Below, piece after piece: positions 1 to 12,020 of a stretch of 64,000 bases of DNA (its first letter is position 1; each line of letters opens with the position of its first letter). Under the pieces are notes generated by a model. It had not been told where the DNA came from. It saw only the letters and a list, made by a program, of their open reading frames with translations, and did no database searches. Origin of the DNA: Fulvia fulva (lineage: Eukaryota > Ascomycota > Dothideomycetes > Mycosphaerellales > Mycosphaerellaceae); the NCBI RefSeq assembly GCF_020509005.1, contig NC_063015.1:3162001-3226000 (forward strand), read 5' to 3'. A program made the position numbers and the translations under genes.

Positions 1-1404
1 TCTTAAGCTCACGACTACCTAACTACTATATAGCTAGGGATACTATTATAGCTTAGCTAAAGATAGATTATAAAAGGACCTTAAAGATCCTTAAAGATTA
101 AGAAGCTAGGTTAGATCCCTCTAAGGCTAAGTATAGTATAGTAGCCACCTAGGTCAAGCCCTTAGGTCTAGTAAGACTACTCTCCTACCTTCTCTATAAG
201 AATGATCATCTGATTAAGGACTGCCCTAGTCTATCTAAGGTAAGAAAGGTCCTTAGATCTTATTCCTAACTACTATCTTCCTAGAATAGAACATATATTA
301 AGAAGAAGAGAACTCTACTACCTACTCTAAGGAGGACACTAAGAGAGAAGTCCTCTATAAAAGAACTTAAGAAAATATTGAAGAAACTTAGCTCTAAGAC
401 GCTGTCACTCTAGAAGAACTAGGCCCAGTCTTATACCTCTAAAGCAAAGAAGACTAGAAAAGGTTTTTCCGCCTAAGAATCACGTGACTTATACAGGTCA
501 TCCCTAGAGACAATATCTAATAATAATGAGTATAATGAAGTGGCTTACTTAACTACAGAAGTCTAAGGCAAGTTCCCCTCGTTAGAGTAGTTACTTAACT
601 CCTATATTTCATCCTATATAACTAACTAAAGCTGCCTCTTTAGATCTATAACTTTCTTAATAAGGAAGAAATGGATCAAAGTAGAGGGTAGGTTTTTATT
701 AGCTACTTATATTAGGAATGTAGAGATAAGTAGGAGAGCTAGTAGAAAAGTTGTTCTAGAAGATATCCTACTTATACCTAAGCTAGGAGTAAACCTAGTC
801 TTATAGAACTAGTTTAGTAAGTAGTTTAGTATTTAACCTCTATTATTTTCTCTTATTTTCCCCTCTAGTAAGACTATTGTCTAGACAAAGCTCCTTAGAG
901 GGGTTCTATTTATTAAAAAGATTTCTCCTCTCCTATAATAACGGGCACATTACTTATTATATACACTACTCATAGAGAATGCCTTTGTAACTACTTAATT
1001 AGAGACCGACCTAAAGTAGTAGGAGCTTTAGTATAGAAGATCTGTATACTTTAGGAAGAATTTGCTCTAGAATCTTTATAAGGTAATAGACTTAAAAGAA
1101 CCTATTCCTATCCCTAAGGATAGCTTTTACTAGTATAGAGTATGTTTAGTAGCAAAGATAAAGAAGTACAAAGGCAAAGTTATAGAGAGAAGACCTAAAA
1201 GACTTGCCCTTATATCTATCAACATATATAGCCTACTACTAATCTCAAGACTAGGATTCAAATACTAGCTTAAGATTGTTAACAACTTCTCTAGGAAGAA
1301 GTAGACCTTTCCTCTTAGGAAAAGAGAAGATGCTCTAGTTGCTCTCTAGAACTAGAAGATTAAAGTAGAGAGGAAATTATTAGCGTAGCTAAAAGCCGTA
1401 AGGC
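1..1404 (+). mobile_element. Copia (Ty1) retrotransposon fragment, RIP-mutated
   Basis: No long frame survives, but Copia pieces appear in order when stops are ignored. Near 200-235 there is a degraded CCHC zinc knuckle whose first two cysteines read as tyrosine (TGC to TAC, as RIP would produce) while the His and last Cys remain. Near 725-800 a protease-like block ends in a 'PKLGVNLVL'-like motif. At about 1210-1400 the integrase core begins, with motifs such as 'NNFSRKK' and 'LKAVR'. The element starts outside the window and its pol is cut at 1404 by the LTR of Gypsy-1. The order and the integrase motif are seen. The Copia assignment rests on family knowledge. Confidence 0.72.
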
Positions 1405-1588
1405 TATGACCGTACCGGCGTAGATTTACTTAAACCCGCGGGTACGTACCTAGACCTCGCGCCCGCTAACTAATCTAACTAGTAGCTTAGCGCCCGTATA
1501 TAACTCTGTCGCCCTCGCGCCCCCCTTAGATAGAACATCTATTCGACTTGTACCTTACCCGACTACGTACTAATACCTACTTATAACA
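1405..1588 (+). repeat. 5' LTR of Gypsy-1
   Basis: The stretch matches 9060-9244 along its length, including a conserved 'gcgcccgctaactaatc' block and 'agatagaacatctattcgac'. The ends resemble a mutated TGTTA...TAACA inverted tip. The right end is uncertain by about 20 nt, because some similarity continues beyond 1588. Confidence 0.82.
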
Positions 1589-2977
1589 CTTCGAATAGAT
1601 CATTAATAACGTATAGAGAGACACGAGAAGCTATATTCGGGAGATTATAGAGAAACCGCGATAGTTTACGAGGAAGTACTAAGATTAGGTATCGTACTCG
1701 CTAGGTCGTACCTTAAAGTAGATTATAGCTAATATAGTAATAATAGCGAGACAGACCGGCACCGGCGTACTAGGCGTAAGTGTAGAGAACACGAATAGAC
1801 GCGTTCATCGCGCGTCCCTTAATAGATTATCCTTCTTTATCCTACTATCCGATCTACCCGATAATAATAGCGCGAACCCGGCGATATAGACTTAAGGACG
1901 TAAAGAGGATATCGTAAATAGGCTCCTCGACGAGAATAACTAGTACCGTAAGTAGTATAAGAAGGTGTTCGACTAACTTTAGGCGATTAAAGAAGAGGAG
2001 GTCGAGATAGAGCTAAACTTAGCTAACCTATATAGGGCGGAGTTTATCGAGGATAAGATAGAAGATAAGGGTACTAAGGTACCGAGGAAGAGGAGAGTTA
2101 CTATCGATAACTTCTAGGAAGCCTTCGACTCGTTAAACGGGTTAAATATAGACAAGTTCAAGAAGACGGTTAATAACTATCCCTAGTAGATCTATAAGAT
2201 CCTCTATAATATCGAGTCCGATCACCGACGTACGTATAAACTTAATACTACGCTCGATATAGCTAACCGTATTAACCTCCGTAAGGCGTAAGATACTAAG
2301 GACTAGATAGACCGACTCGAGGATATAATCGATACGGAATAGGCGACTAGACAGTCCCTAGAAGAGGAGGTTACGCGACTAAAGGAGGAGCTCGCTAAGC
2401 GCGATAATACTATCGTTATCGACCTAGACGAGCTTATAAGGGCTAAAGATATAAAGAAGGTGTATCGTACGTAGTATAAGGTAGCGGAGAGTAAGCTAGT
2501 AGAGACCGAGACTAAGCTCGTAGTAGCCGAGAAGCGTATTACTAAGCTTAAGAAGCAAGAGATAGACCGTAGCCGGTCTAAGGGAAAGTAAGACCTACTA
2601 CCTTAGCGAACCGAGTCTAAAGAGTTACTAGAGCGTCGGCAAAATAGAGGCAAGCCTAATAAGAAGAAGTCGGACCCGGATTTATTAGACTTATTAGACG
2701 ACGAGGACGACGGTAATAAGGGCCGTAAGAATAGCCGTAAGGACGGTAGTCGTAAGGGTAGGAAGAATAGCCCGAGTACCGACTAAGATAGTAACCCTAT
2801 CTCCGTATATACGACTTACGACGCCGATATAACTACTAGTATCAAGTCCTCTAACGAGCTAAAGGTCCCTACTAAGTTCGACCTAAAGAGCGACGATATT
2901 AAGTTCTAAGAATAGTAGCGTACTACTAAAGCTAAGCTCTAAGCCTCGAAGTACCGTACTATAAAGGACTTCCTTTA

Positions 2978-3930
2978 GAACGTCTAGAGCTAGTTAAAGA
3001 ACGGTATATAGACCTATGTCGACTTAAAGATCCCTAGTCCTACTAAGTCTATAGAAGGCACGACTACTTAGTACGCTTCTATAGATAAGATAATAGAAGA
3101 TCTAGCCCGGCGCTACGGTGCCCGTAATGCCTATACTAATGCTATAACTAAGCTTAATAGTCTATAGTAGGGTAATAAGGAGAAGTTTAGTAACTTCTAC
3201 CTATCCTTCCGTAAGAACGCCGATATCGTTAACCTTAATAACGGCGCGAAGGAAAAGAAACTCGAGAAGGACTTCCTACTCCGTAAGTTAAACTCGCGCT
3301 ACGATAACCGTATTATAAACGAGGACATAGTCAATATGACTCTTAAGTAAGTCGTGTCTACGCTTTATAACTACGAGGACAAGTTTAAGGCGTTCGACCT
3401 TAAGTATAGTAAGACCGGTAATAGTAATAAGACCTAAGGTAATAAGAAGACTACTAAGGGTAAAGAACGTCTAGAGCTAGTTAAAGAACGGTATATATAC
3501 CTATATCGACTTAAAGATCCCTCGTCTTACTAAGTCTACGGAAGGTACGACTACTTAGTACGCTTCTATAGATAAGATAATAGAAGATCTACCCGGCGCT
3601 ACGGTACCCGTAATACCTATACTAATACTATAACTAAGCTTAATAGTCTATAGTAGAGTAATAAGGAGAAGTTTAGTAACTTCTACCTATCCTTCCGTAA
3701 GAACGCCGATATTATTAACCTTAATAACGGCGCGAAGGAAAAGAAACTCGAGAAGGACTTTATACTCCGTAAGTTAAACTCGCGCTACGATAACCGTATT
3801 ATGAACGAGGATATAGTCAATATGACCCTTAAGTAAGTCGTGTCTACGCTATATAACTACGAGGATAAGTTTAAGGCGTTCGACCTTAAGTACAGTAGGA
3901 CCGGTAATAGTAAGAAGACTACTAAGGGTA
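2978..3930 (+). repeat. 487-bp tandem duplication inside gag of Gypsy-1
   Basis: The block starting at 2978 ('gaacgtctagagctagttaa') begins again at 3465, giving a period of 487 bp. The two copies match with scattered C/T and G/A differences down to about 3911. The second copy then lacks a short piece present at 3425-3440. The duplication spans the capsid-like part of gag. Confidence 0.85.
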
Positions 3931-6900
3931 ATAATAATAAGAAGGATATAGCTTCGGGTAGTAGCGGTAACAATACTAACCCGAACGCTAAGACTAAGTA
4001 GGCTGATCGACCTTAGGCATTTTAGTATATCTAACGTTTAGTTACTACTCGCGCCTAGGAATATATCGATTAGAATCGGTACTTAAAATGTAACTAAGAA
4101 GGTTACCGCCGTATCGATACCGATTAGTACCCCCTTCGAGATATCGCCCGCCGCCTATTTACGCTAGGCTATAACCTAAGTAATAACCGCCGTAACGGTA
4201 GTAATAGTAGTAATACTAATAATACCGGCGGCGCGGGAAACGCCTAGTCTACTCCGTAAGCGTAATACGTAGTAGACCGTACGAGTTAGAGTTACGAGAA
4301 AACGAGAAAAAGTATAAATATAAACATAGGCCTCCTAAGGGAGGCAAGGTTTTAAGTATATTAGTATACTCCCTACTAGCTATAAACTACTCTATAGATA
4401 AATATAATCCGGTAATAGCTTCTTATCTAGTTATACTATATATAGTAAATAGAAAGATCCCTACTAAAACCCTTTATAATAATAGTACTAACTCTACGTA
4501 CTTTAATATCGACTTTATATATAAGGACAACCTTAATATAATATAGCTACCTAATCCGCTAGGGCTAATATTAGTAGATAGCCGACCTACTAGTGACCTT
4601 ATTACTTATAGAACAACGGTATAGATCCAGATCGATAACTACGTAGAGACTAGGTCTAGCTACTACGAATTACTAGAATACGATATAGTCCTCGGCCGTC
4701 CCTAGTACGACGAGTATTAACCTACGTTCTACTATACGTTAGGAACTATAACCCTATTCTTACTATATTGTCAATAAAACTATATACTCGGAACTAAACT
4801 AGTATACGTATAGTCTTATAAGGGCGCGCGTACTATAGGGTCCGAACGAGATAGTTGTTGTTCTATAAAGCTATAAAAGAGGAGCGCGAGGCGCGACGAA
4901 GTTATAAAGTAAAGCTAAGCCGCGCTAACCCGATATGGAAGGTTCGTGGTTCAGCCGGGCCGACGTAGCTATAGTAGCGGGTCGCGGGCTGCCCGTAACA
5001 AGTCTATTAACGATAAGGGTATTATACTAAGAGGCGTTCTTTAGACCGAGATACTAGTACTAGAGAGTTCGCGACCTTAAGCTCTATCTAATTACGCTAA
5101 ACCCTACGTAGAGGATAAAGACGAACCTATAGTAGTATAGGAGATATATACGACAAAGGTAGTAATACGACATACCGTCGACACCTATAATAAACCGGAA
5201 CTGTCTTACTATATCCGCTAGCTACTACCCGCCGATAGGGTTAAACTACTTAAGCGCCTAGCGCGTCGAACGAAGAAAGAACTAAAGGTCGAGACTAAGC
5301 CGGAGATCGACATCAAGCCTATTAATATAGAAGTACTTCGGCGTATAAGCCGGAGGAAGGGCTATAAAGTATATATAATATAGATATTTAACCCGAAAGA
5401 AAATCCTAATAAGTAAGTCGCGCGAGGCCCGCTATTAGCGTATATACTAAAGGCTTTCGGTATAAGAGCGAAACTAGTACTAGGAGGTAGCGCGGCGATG
5501 TTAGTAGATACTAATACTTAAGAAAATATAGATAGACAGGAGGAGCCCCGGGGTAACTATACCTAGCGGTTACTTAACGACTCTACTATATTAGCTAACG
5601 ACTATTAACGTTTTATATACGGTAAGGACAAAGACTAGGATCCTATCCCTTTGTTACTAGTAGAGTTTAGGAAATAGCTAGGCTATTTAGCCGTAAGGAA
5701 GTAGATAAGGTCCTACCGCGACGGCCTAGCGTAGACTATAAGATTAAGCTAAAGAATAGTTAGACACCGCCATTTCAAAGACTATACTCCTTCTCTATAC
5801 GAGAGAACGAGGTGATCAAGAAGTAGATCGACGACTAACTTAAGAAAGGTTTTATTTAGAGAAGCGTATTACTAGTAGTAGTACCTATTCTAATAGTCAA
5901 AAAGCCGGGTAGAGGGCTACGAGTATACGTAGACTATAGAGCTCTAAACGCGCTTACGACGAAGAGTCGCTACCCGATTCTACTATTTTAGGAGACCTTA
6001 GATCGTATTGCTAGCGCGCAATAGTTTACTAAACTAGATGTTATCCCTACGTTTAATCGTATCCGTATTATAGTAGGAGACGAGTAGAAAACGGCCTTTA
6101 CTACTAGATATAGGCAGTTTAAGTACGTAGTTATGCCTTTTGGACTATATAATATACTAGGAACGTTTTAGTTATTTATAAACGATATACTAAGGGAGTT
6201 TCTAGATGACTTCGTATTATGTTACCTTAATAACGTACTTGTCTTCAGTAAGACAAGAGAAGAGTATATCTAATATGTCCTAAAGGTCCTACGAAAGCTA
6301 GATACCGCCGGTCTCTAGTTAGAAATTAACAAATACGAGTTCTTTAGACAAGAGACCACTTATCTAGGTGTTATTATTATAAATAAGGGCATTAAGATAG
6401 ACCTAGCTAAGATTGAATACGTTAAGAACTAGCCTATACCCGCGAATATTACCGATATCTTGTCGTTTATAGGGTTTAGTAACTTCTACTATAGGTTTAT
6501 TAAGGATTTCTGCTCACCTATAACGAAGCTTACGAGGAAGAATGTCCTATAGACTAGTCTCTAGCATGTTAATAGGCGTTCGAGGCATTAAAGTAAGTAT
6601 TTATCGATACGCCTACCTTAAAACACTTCTACCTAGGGCGAGAGACTATTATAGAAACAGATGCCTTAGATTACGTAATAGTATTAGTACTCTTATAACG
6701 TAACAAGTAAGGAGCGTTATATCCTATCGCTTATATATCTAAGAAGATAGATCCCTAGTAATATAACTACGACATCTACGATAAGGAGCTCCTAGCTATT
6801 ATATAAGCTTTCGAGGAATAGCGACCGGAGCTAACTATTAACGAATACGGCACCGACGATTATAAGAATCTACTAGACCCGGAATCTAAGGACAAGCCGA

Positions 6901-9059
6901 CGCTTATATACTCCGATTATAAGAACCTCGAATAGTTTATAAGCACGAAGTAATTGAACCGTAGATAAGCTCGCTAGGCCGAGTTTCTCTCGTAGTTCTT
7001 CTTTAAGATCGTCTATAGGCTAGGAGTTTAAGGTACTAAGCTAGATAGCTTAACCCGACGTTTATAGGACTTGCCGAAGCCTAGAGACCTAGATGACCTA
7101 CGAAACTAATAGTAGTATTAGGTATAACTAGGCCTAGATCGTATCCTAACCCTATCGTCTACTAGAGTATTATCGGTATATAATAATAACGTTATAACCC
7201 CGCTTACGACCGCTATTCGAGGACTCTATACGTAACTAGAGGTTAAGGAAGCCGTCTAATAGCTAGAACGAGATGATCTATATACCTAACTAAGGAAGTA
7301 CCGTATCGATAACCGTTATATAGTCCTAGTCGGAGGCATAATATACATTAAGAATATATATAGTAGTTAAAGCCTATTCGTTCCTCCGGAGTTAGAAGAC
7401 AGTCTAGATAAAGGTAAAATCCCGGTACGTACTCGTATCGTATAGGCTTTCTACGACTATATAGTAGCTAGCTACTTAGGGGACGAGAAGACGTATAAAT
7501 TAGTAGCTTATAACTATACCTAGCTAGGTATCGTACGATTTATTAAGAGCTATATACGTGCCTACCGCGCTTACCGTACGAATAAGAATACTAACATCTA
7601 GTACCTAGGGCTATTAAGACCGCTACTAGTACTATTTAGCGCTTAGGAGGATATCTCTATTAACTTCGTAGTTAGACTACCGAAGGGAACAAGCGTAGTC
7701 GACGGACAAACGTATAAGAACATTATAACCGTTATGTACCGCTTAACTAAGGAGCGATATATCATTCCTATACCTCGATAATAGTAGAGTATTACGGACT
7801 AGTATTCCTTAAGTACGTGTTTAGTAGACATAGGCTTCCGAAGTCTATTATCTCGGATCGTAGCACGTAATAGGTTTCCGTATTCTAGCGTAGGATATAC
7901 GCGCTACTTAGTATTAATCGAAAGCTATCTTCGTCGTTCTACCTAGAAATAGATAGATAGTCGGAGAATGCGAGTAAAGTAATAGAGCAATACCTACGTA
8001 TCTTTATTAACTATACCTAGGACGACTAGCTAGATTAGACTCTATTAGCTAAGTTTATAGTAAACAATATAGTGTCCGTAATAATAGGCGTCTCGCCGTT
8101 CTATACTAATACTAGGCGTAATCTAAGGTTCTCTAAGTTCGACTTAGACTTGCCTATACTACTAATACTATATAAATAGCGACTGGACGCCGAGTCCGCG
8201 GACAAGTTTATAGCTAAGATATAAGAGATATACTAATACTTACGATAGTAGATAGCCTTAGTATAAGTAGTCTAAGCTAAGTACGCAAACTAGACGCGTA
8301 TACCTATACTACGGTACGCCGAAGGCGACGAAGTATAGGTAAGCACTAAGAACTAGACGATATAGAGACCTTCTCGTTAGATAGACGTAAAGTAGTCTAG
8401 ACCGTACGTAATTACGGAGGTACTACCGGGCAACACTTATAAAGTAGAGCTCCTACCTACTTTGAATATCGACAATTGCTTCTACTTATACCTTCTTATA
8501 CTAAGTTATCCGCCAGTTATAGGACAGACATAACCCGTACTACTACCGATCCGAATTATCGACAATAAATAATACGAAGCCGATCCCGCCGAATCCGATT
8601 AATAGGAAGTTAAGTAAATTCTAGACTATAAGAAGAGATAGCCGTAAGGACTAATACTAGTAGGAGGTAAACAGCTATATTAGGAATACTTAGTGAAATA
8701 TATCGGATATAATAAGCTATTCTATAACGCTACGGACTAGGTTATCGAGACTACCGCCGCCTCCGTAGCCGACTTTTACTATAACTACCCGAGAGCGACT
8801 AAGCTACCTAGTTTTTAACTACCTTTAGACTAGATACCGAATAAGAATACTATAGGTATACGTATAGCGCGCTAACTAGTATAAGTAGCGATAGCTCTAA
8901 TACCGGTAGAACGAGGCCTCTAGGCTTATAATAAAGAGAGCGATACGTATAGTCTAATAGATAATAAGGTGTTTACGAAGGTAATAAGAGATGTAATAGA
9001 TACGATAGATATAAGGGGAGAGGAGAGTGCTCCGGAGCGTACTCTAAGAGGGGGGGTAG

Positions 9060-9244
9060 TATTACCGTACCGGTATATATTTACTTAAACCCGGAGGTAT
9101 ATACCTAGACCCCGCGCCCGCTAACTAATCCGACTAGCGGCTTAGCGCCCGTATATAACTCTCGCGCCCTCTGCGCCTCTCTTAGATAGAACATCTATTC
9201 GACTTATACCTTACCCGACTACGTACTTATACCTACTTATAATA
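9060..9244 (+). repeat. 3' LTR of Gypsy-1
   Basis: This is the partner of the LTR at 1405-1588. It follows a G-rich polypurine tract (about 9047-9058). The 5-bp flanks (aaggc on the left, acttc on the right) do not match, so no target duplication can be shown. Confidence 0.82.
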
Positions 9245-9922
9245 ACTTCTTAATAACGTCTAGATCTTCTATTAGGGCTCGCTAACGATTGTATCTACGT
9301 GTTATACAAATCTTTAGCTCATAATGCCGCCTAATAAACCTGTCTGTCTAATTAAGACTAGCGGGCTTAAGACCCTTCTCTTATAGTAATAAATCGGATA
9401 TTAGTCGTATACTAGCCTTTAATAGCGGGAAACCTCTAAGATCTAGCTCGAGTATATACTTAAGTATTACCCTCTCTTCTAGCTCTATAAGCTTCTTCGA
9501 ATTAGGCTCGTAGTCACCCCGAGGAGGTCGTCTATTTAATCGATACCCTAGTATAGTTCGAGACGCGTCGTATAACTTTATAGCAAGTCGATTCGTAATT
9601 ATCGCGTCGCGTTTCGTAGCCTAGATAGCTAAGGTCAGTTTAGTCTCGTTTAAAGACAATATACCCTATAATAGTGGTTATATAGCTATATTTATAGAAG
9701 TAGTATAGTTCTTAGTAAAAGTGGCCCGCTCGGTAGTATAGCCCGCTTAGTAGTAAAGTACGTTACTTATTATACGACGATATATACGTTAGTAACGAGC
9801 GTATATATATATTCACGGGTTTATTAATAGGTATAGCGCGGTGATTACGTAATCCTAAAACTTAAAAGTTAACTAATTAGATACGCGCTAAGGAATTCTT
9901 AGGGCTAGTAATAGAGCTCTAC
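9245..9922. repeat. Decayed repeat of unknown origin between the two Gypsy elements
   Basis: This is AT-shifted, CpA-poor sequence with no readable frame. It looks RIP-mutated, so it was probably repetitive. Its last bases (TCTAC at 9918-9922) are the target duplicated by insertion of Gypsy-2. The interrupted sequence therefore resumes after 24266. I could not assign it to a transposon class. Confidence 0.5.
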
Positions 9923-10072
9923 TATTACGGTTTACTACTTCCGTAACGTCGCGCGCCTTAGCGCTTCCTTATATATCTCGCGCGCTTCGCGCTTCTCTTT
10001 CGTAGCCTTACCGAATAACGCTTATTTTACGGTAATCCTATACTATTGTCTTATAGATTACTACCCGTAATA
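9923..10072 (+). repeat. 5' LTR of Gypsy-2
   Basis: The 150-bp repeat matches 24112-24261. It runs from a mutated TGTTACGG tip to CCGTAATA, an imperfect terminal inverted repeat. Differences between the two copies are mostly C/T and G/A, as RIP gives. Confidence 0.93.
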
Positions 10073-10182
10073 GTTTATTCGGTCTTATAAGCGGCCTATC
10101 TAGTCAGGCTAGTAGTTATAATCAACTCGTACTAGCAAAGTACGCGTTAAGGTAGGTCAAGTTCACTATAGTTACTAACCGT

Positions 10183-10198
10183 CGAGTCGCGTATATAG
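10183..10198. repeat. Target site duplication (left) of LINE-1
   Basis: CGAGTCGCGTATATAG is repeated exactly at 12005-12020 and flanks LINE-1. Confidence 0.92.
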
Positions 10199-12004
10199 AT
10201 AGATAGATATTTCATTAAGCTGTTGTAGTGCCCTTTGGCCTATGCAGCTATGCTATCTTGTTTTTGTATATATAGAGGGGAAACCGTGTTGGTGAAAACC
10301 CCTCCTCCTTCCCGCCTGTCTTTTCCTCCTCGTTGTCGTCTTAAATTTCCCTTGTTAGGGGTACGCTAGTGTCATGGGCCTGCCCTGATGACTACCCTAT
10401 CTGCAACCCCCCTCGCTTCCGCCTCTTGTCTATCCACTCCTCCGTCTCGCTCGCGAGGCTAAACTGCTGGAGGTATCCCTGCTGTAGTATCCACCGAGAG
10501 ATTCGGCGAATGTTGCCTTTGTCCCTAATAATTGACTTGTAGTCTCTCCTTCCCGCTTGGTGCCTCCAATTTCCCCTGCCTCTCGCCCACTACGGGCATC
10601 GTAGTAGCATATGTTCTGGGTTTTGCGATGGGTAGCCACACTGGCAGGCTGGGCTATAGATGTCTAGTGCGCGTCTTCTGAACAGGTAGGCCCTTAATCC
10701 AATGTGTTCGGACCTGATTTGGATCGCTATGCTTGCTTCGGCCCTTGTCAGGTCCCTATATAGCTGGTAATTGTGTCTCTGGAAGGCTCGGAGCGCTATC
10801 GGGCCTGTTGTCTTAGGGGGCTTCCTTTTCCAGTCCTGCTCCCATAGGCAGCTCGCTATCTGTTCCGCTAGGTTTTGGGTCTTAGCCTTGCTCCCGCCGG
10901 CCTGGCGAGTCCTACGCTCCTCCTCCTTTCGTGCTAGCCATTCGGTGCTTGTCTGTACGGCCGTAAAGGTCGTAAGGTCATCCTCTTTTTGGCTTGTCCT
11001 ATATCCTGCCCCTCTCCGGTAGCGGCTTTCTATCTTATTCTTTGCCTCCTGGATCGTGGTTTGTGCTAGGTAACCTGTCGTCTTTGCCGCGTATTGAATT
11101 CTCATTCCCCGGATGTACTGGCCGATTGGTGGTATTCCTGTCTCCATTTCTACCGTGCTTGTTGACGTTGTCTTGTATGCGCCTAGTACCCTACGTAGGT
11201 TGCCTGCCTGTGTCCTGTTTAGGGGTTGCTCTATCCGTTTCGGGATCGGCTTGCCTGCGCCTCCTGTTCCCCAAATCTGTGCCCCGTACAACATAGCTGG
11301 TCTGACGATCGCCTTATACATTACTCTTGCCTTGTCGAATGTTGCTCCCCATGTAGATGCCGTAAGCCTCTTTATCGAGGCTTCATTGACTTGCGCTCGA
11401 CTCTGGGCTTTCTTAATCTGTACATTCCAGCTTAGCTTCGGGTCGAGCCAGATCCCTAGTACTCGTAGCTCCGCTGATGGCTTGGTCTCGTAGCCTTGGA
11501 TTCTTACCGCCGCCTTCATATTATGGTGTGTTCTCGCTTTACTGAAGTGTATAAGTTGGTACTTTTCAGGGGCGAACCGGGCACTATACTTCTTTGCCCA
11601 CTCCTCGCATTTCTTGTGCCTATCTTCAAGGAGGCGACAGTTCTCTTCTGTCGAGTCTGACCAGGCTAGGATGTTTGTATCGTCTACGAACCCCGATGCT
11701 GAGGTTTGCGGAGAGGTGAGTAGGGGGATTAGATCCGACATAAATATTAGAAACAGGATAGGGGAGAGAGTAGATCCCTGAGGTATTCCAGTCTCTGCCT
11801 TCACCGGGTCGGACGTGTACCTTCCTAGGACTAGGTATGTCGTCCGTTCCTGGAGAAAGGAGAAGACGAACGACGTTGCCCACTGGGGGATGCCTTTCTG
11901 CTGTAGGATATGTATTAGCCTTTGGTGTGAGACGTTGTCGAAGGCCCCTGCGATGTCGAGGGATAGTAAGGACGCCGCTCGGTTCCTGCCGTAGTGCCAG
12001 AGGG
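10199..12004 (-). mobile_element. LINE-1: 5'-truncated Tad1-like non-LTR retrotransposon, little RIP
   Basis: The insert lies between identical 16-bp target duplications. Read on the minus strand, it enters a reverse transcriptase frame already open at 12004 ('SLDIAGAFDNVSHQRL'), so the 5' end is missing. Its 3' end, the left end on the plus strand, has a TATC-type tail next to the target site, as LINEs leave. Codon use and base composition are ordinary, unlike the mutated Gypsy sequence around it. It inserted into gag/leader sequence of Gypsy-2 after most of the RIP damage had happened. Confidence 0.92.
10392..12004 (-). pseudogene. LINE-1 reverse transcriptase ORF2, 5'-truncated, one internal stop
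   Basis: The frame is open from 12004 to a TAG at 10590-10592, then open again in the same frame to a TAG at 10392-10394. It carries RT motifs 'SLDIAGAFDN', 'GIPQGSTLSP' and the catalytic 'FVDDTNIL', then the thumb. A C-terminal Cys/His cluster follows ('CQCGYPSQNPEH' ... 'CP'). After the internal stop, the sequence 'RISRWILQQGYLQQF' corresponds to the same region of LINE-2, so that stop is premature. A CAG-to-TAG change would explain it. The endonuclease and ORF1 are absent through 5' truncation. The product would be a reverse transcriptase fragment and not functional. Confidence 0.88.
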
Positions 12005-12020
12005 CGAGTCGCGTATATAG
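12005..12020. repeat. Target site duplication (right) of LINE-1
   Basis: This is an exact copy of 10183-10198. Confidence 0.92.

Larger units (their letters stand above)
1405..9244 (+). mobile_element. Ty3/Gypsy retrotransposon 1 with chromodomain, RIP-mutated
   Basis: The element is bounded by two similar LTRs (1405-1588 and 9060-9244). Ignoring stops, it reads gag (about 1830-4250) with a decayed zinc knuckle near 4080-4130. Reverse transcriptase follows at about 5750-6560, with 'YVDYRALNA', 'FTKLDV', 'MPFGLYN' and a damaged YLDD-type box. RNase H lies at about 6650-6950 and integrase at about 7430-8300. A chromodomain-like 'YLVKYIGYN' sits near 8690. A polypurine tract with a run of G lies just before the 3' LTR. 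Dozens of in-frame TAA/TAG codons make it dead. The gag region carries an internal tandem duplication. The domain order, integrase after RT, is that of Ty3/Gypsy chromoviruses. Confidence 0.88.

Noticed and set aside
10771..11493. Plus-strand frames of 83-126 codons in the left block
   Set aside because: They are antisense to the LINE-1 reverse transcriptase.
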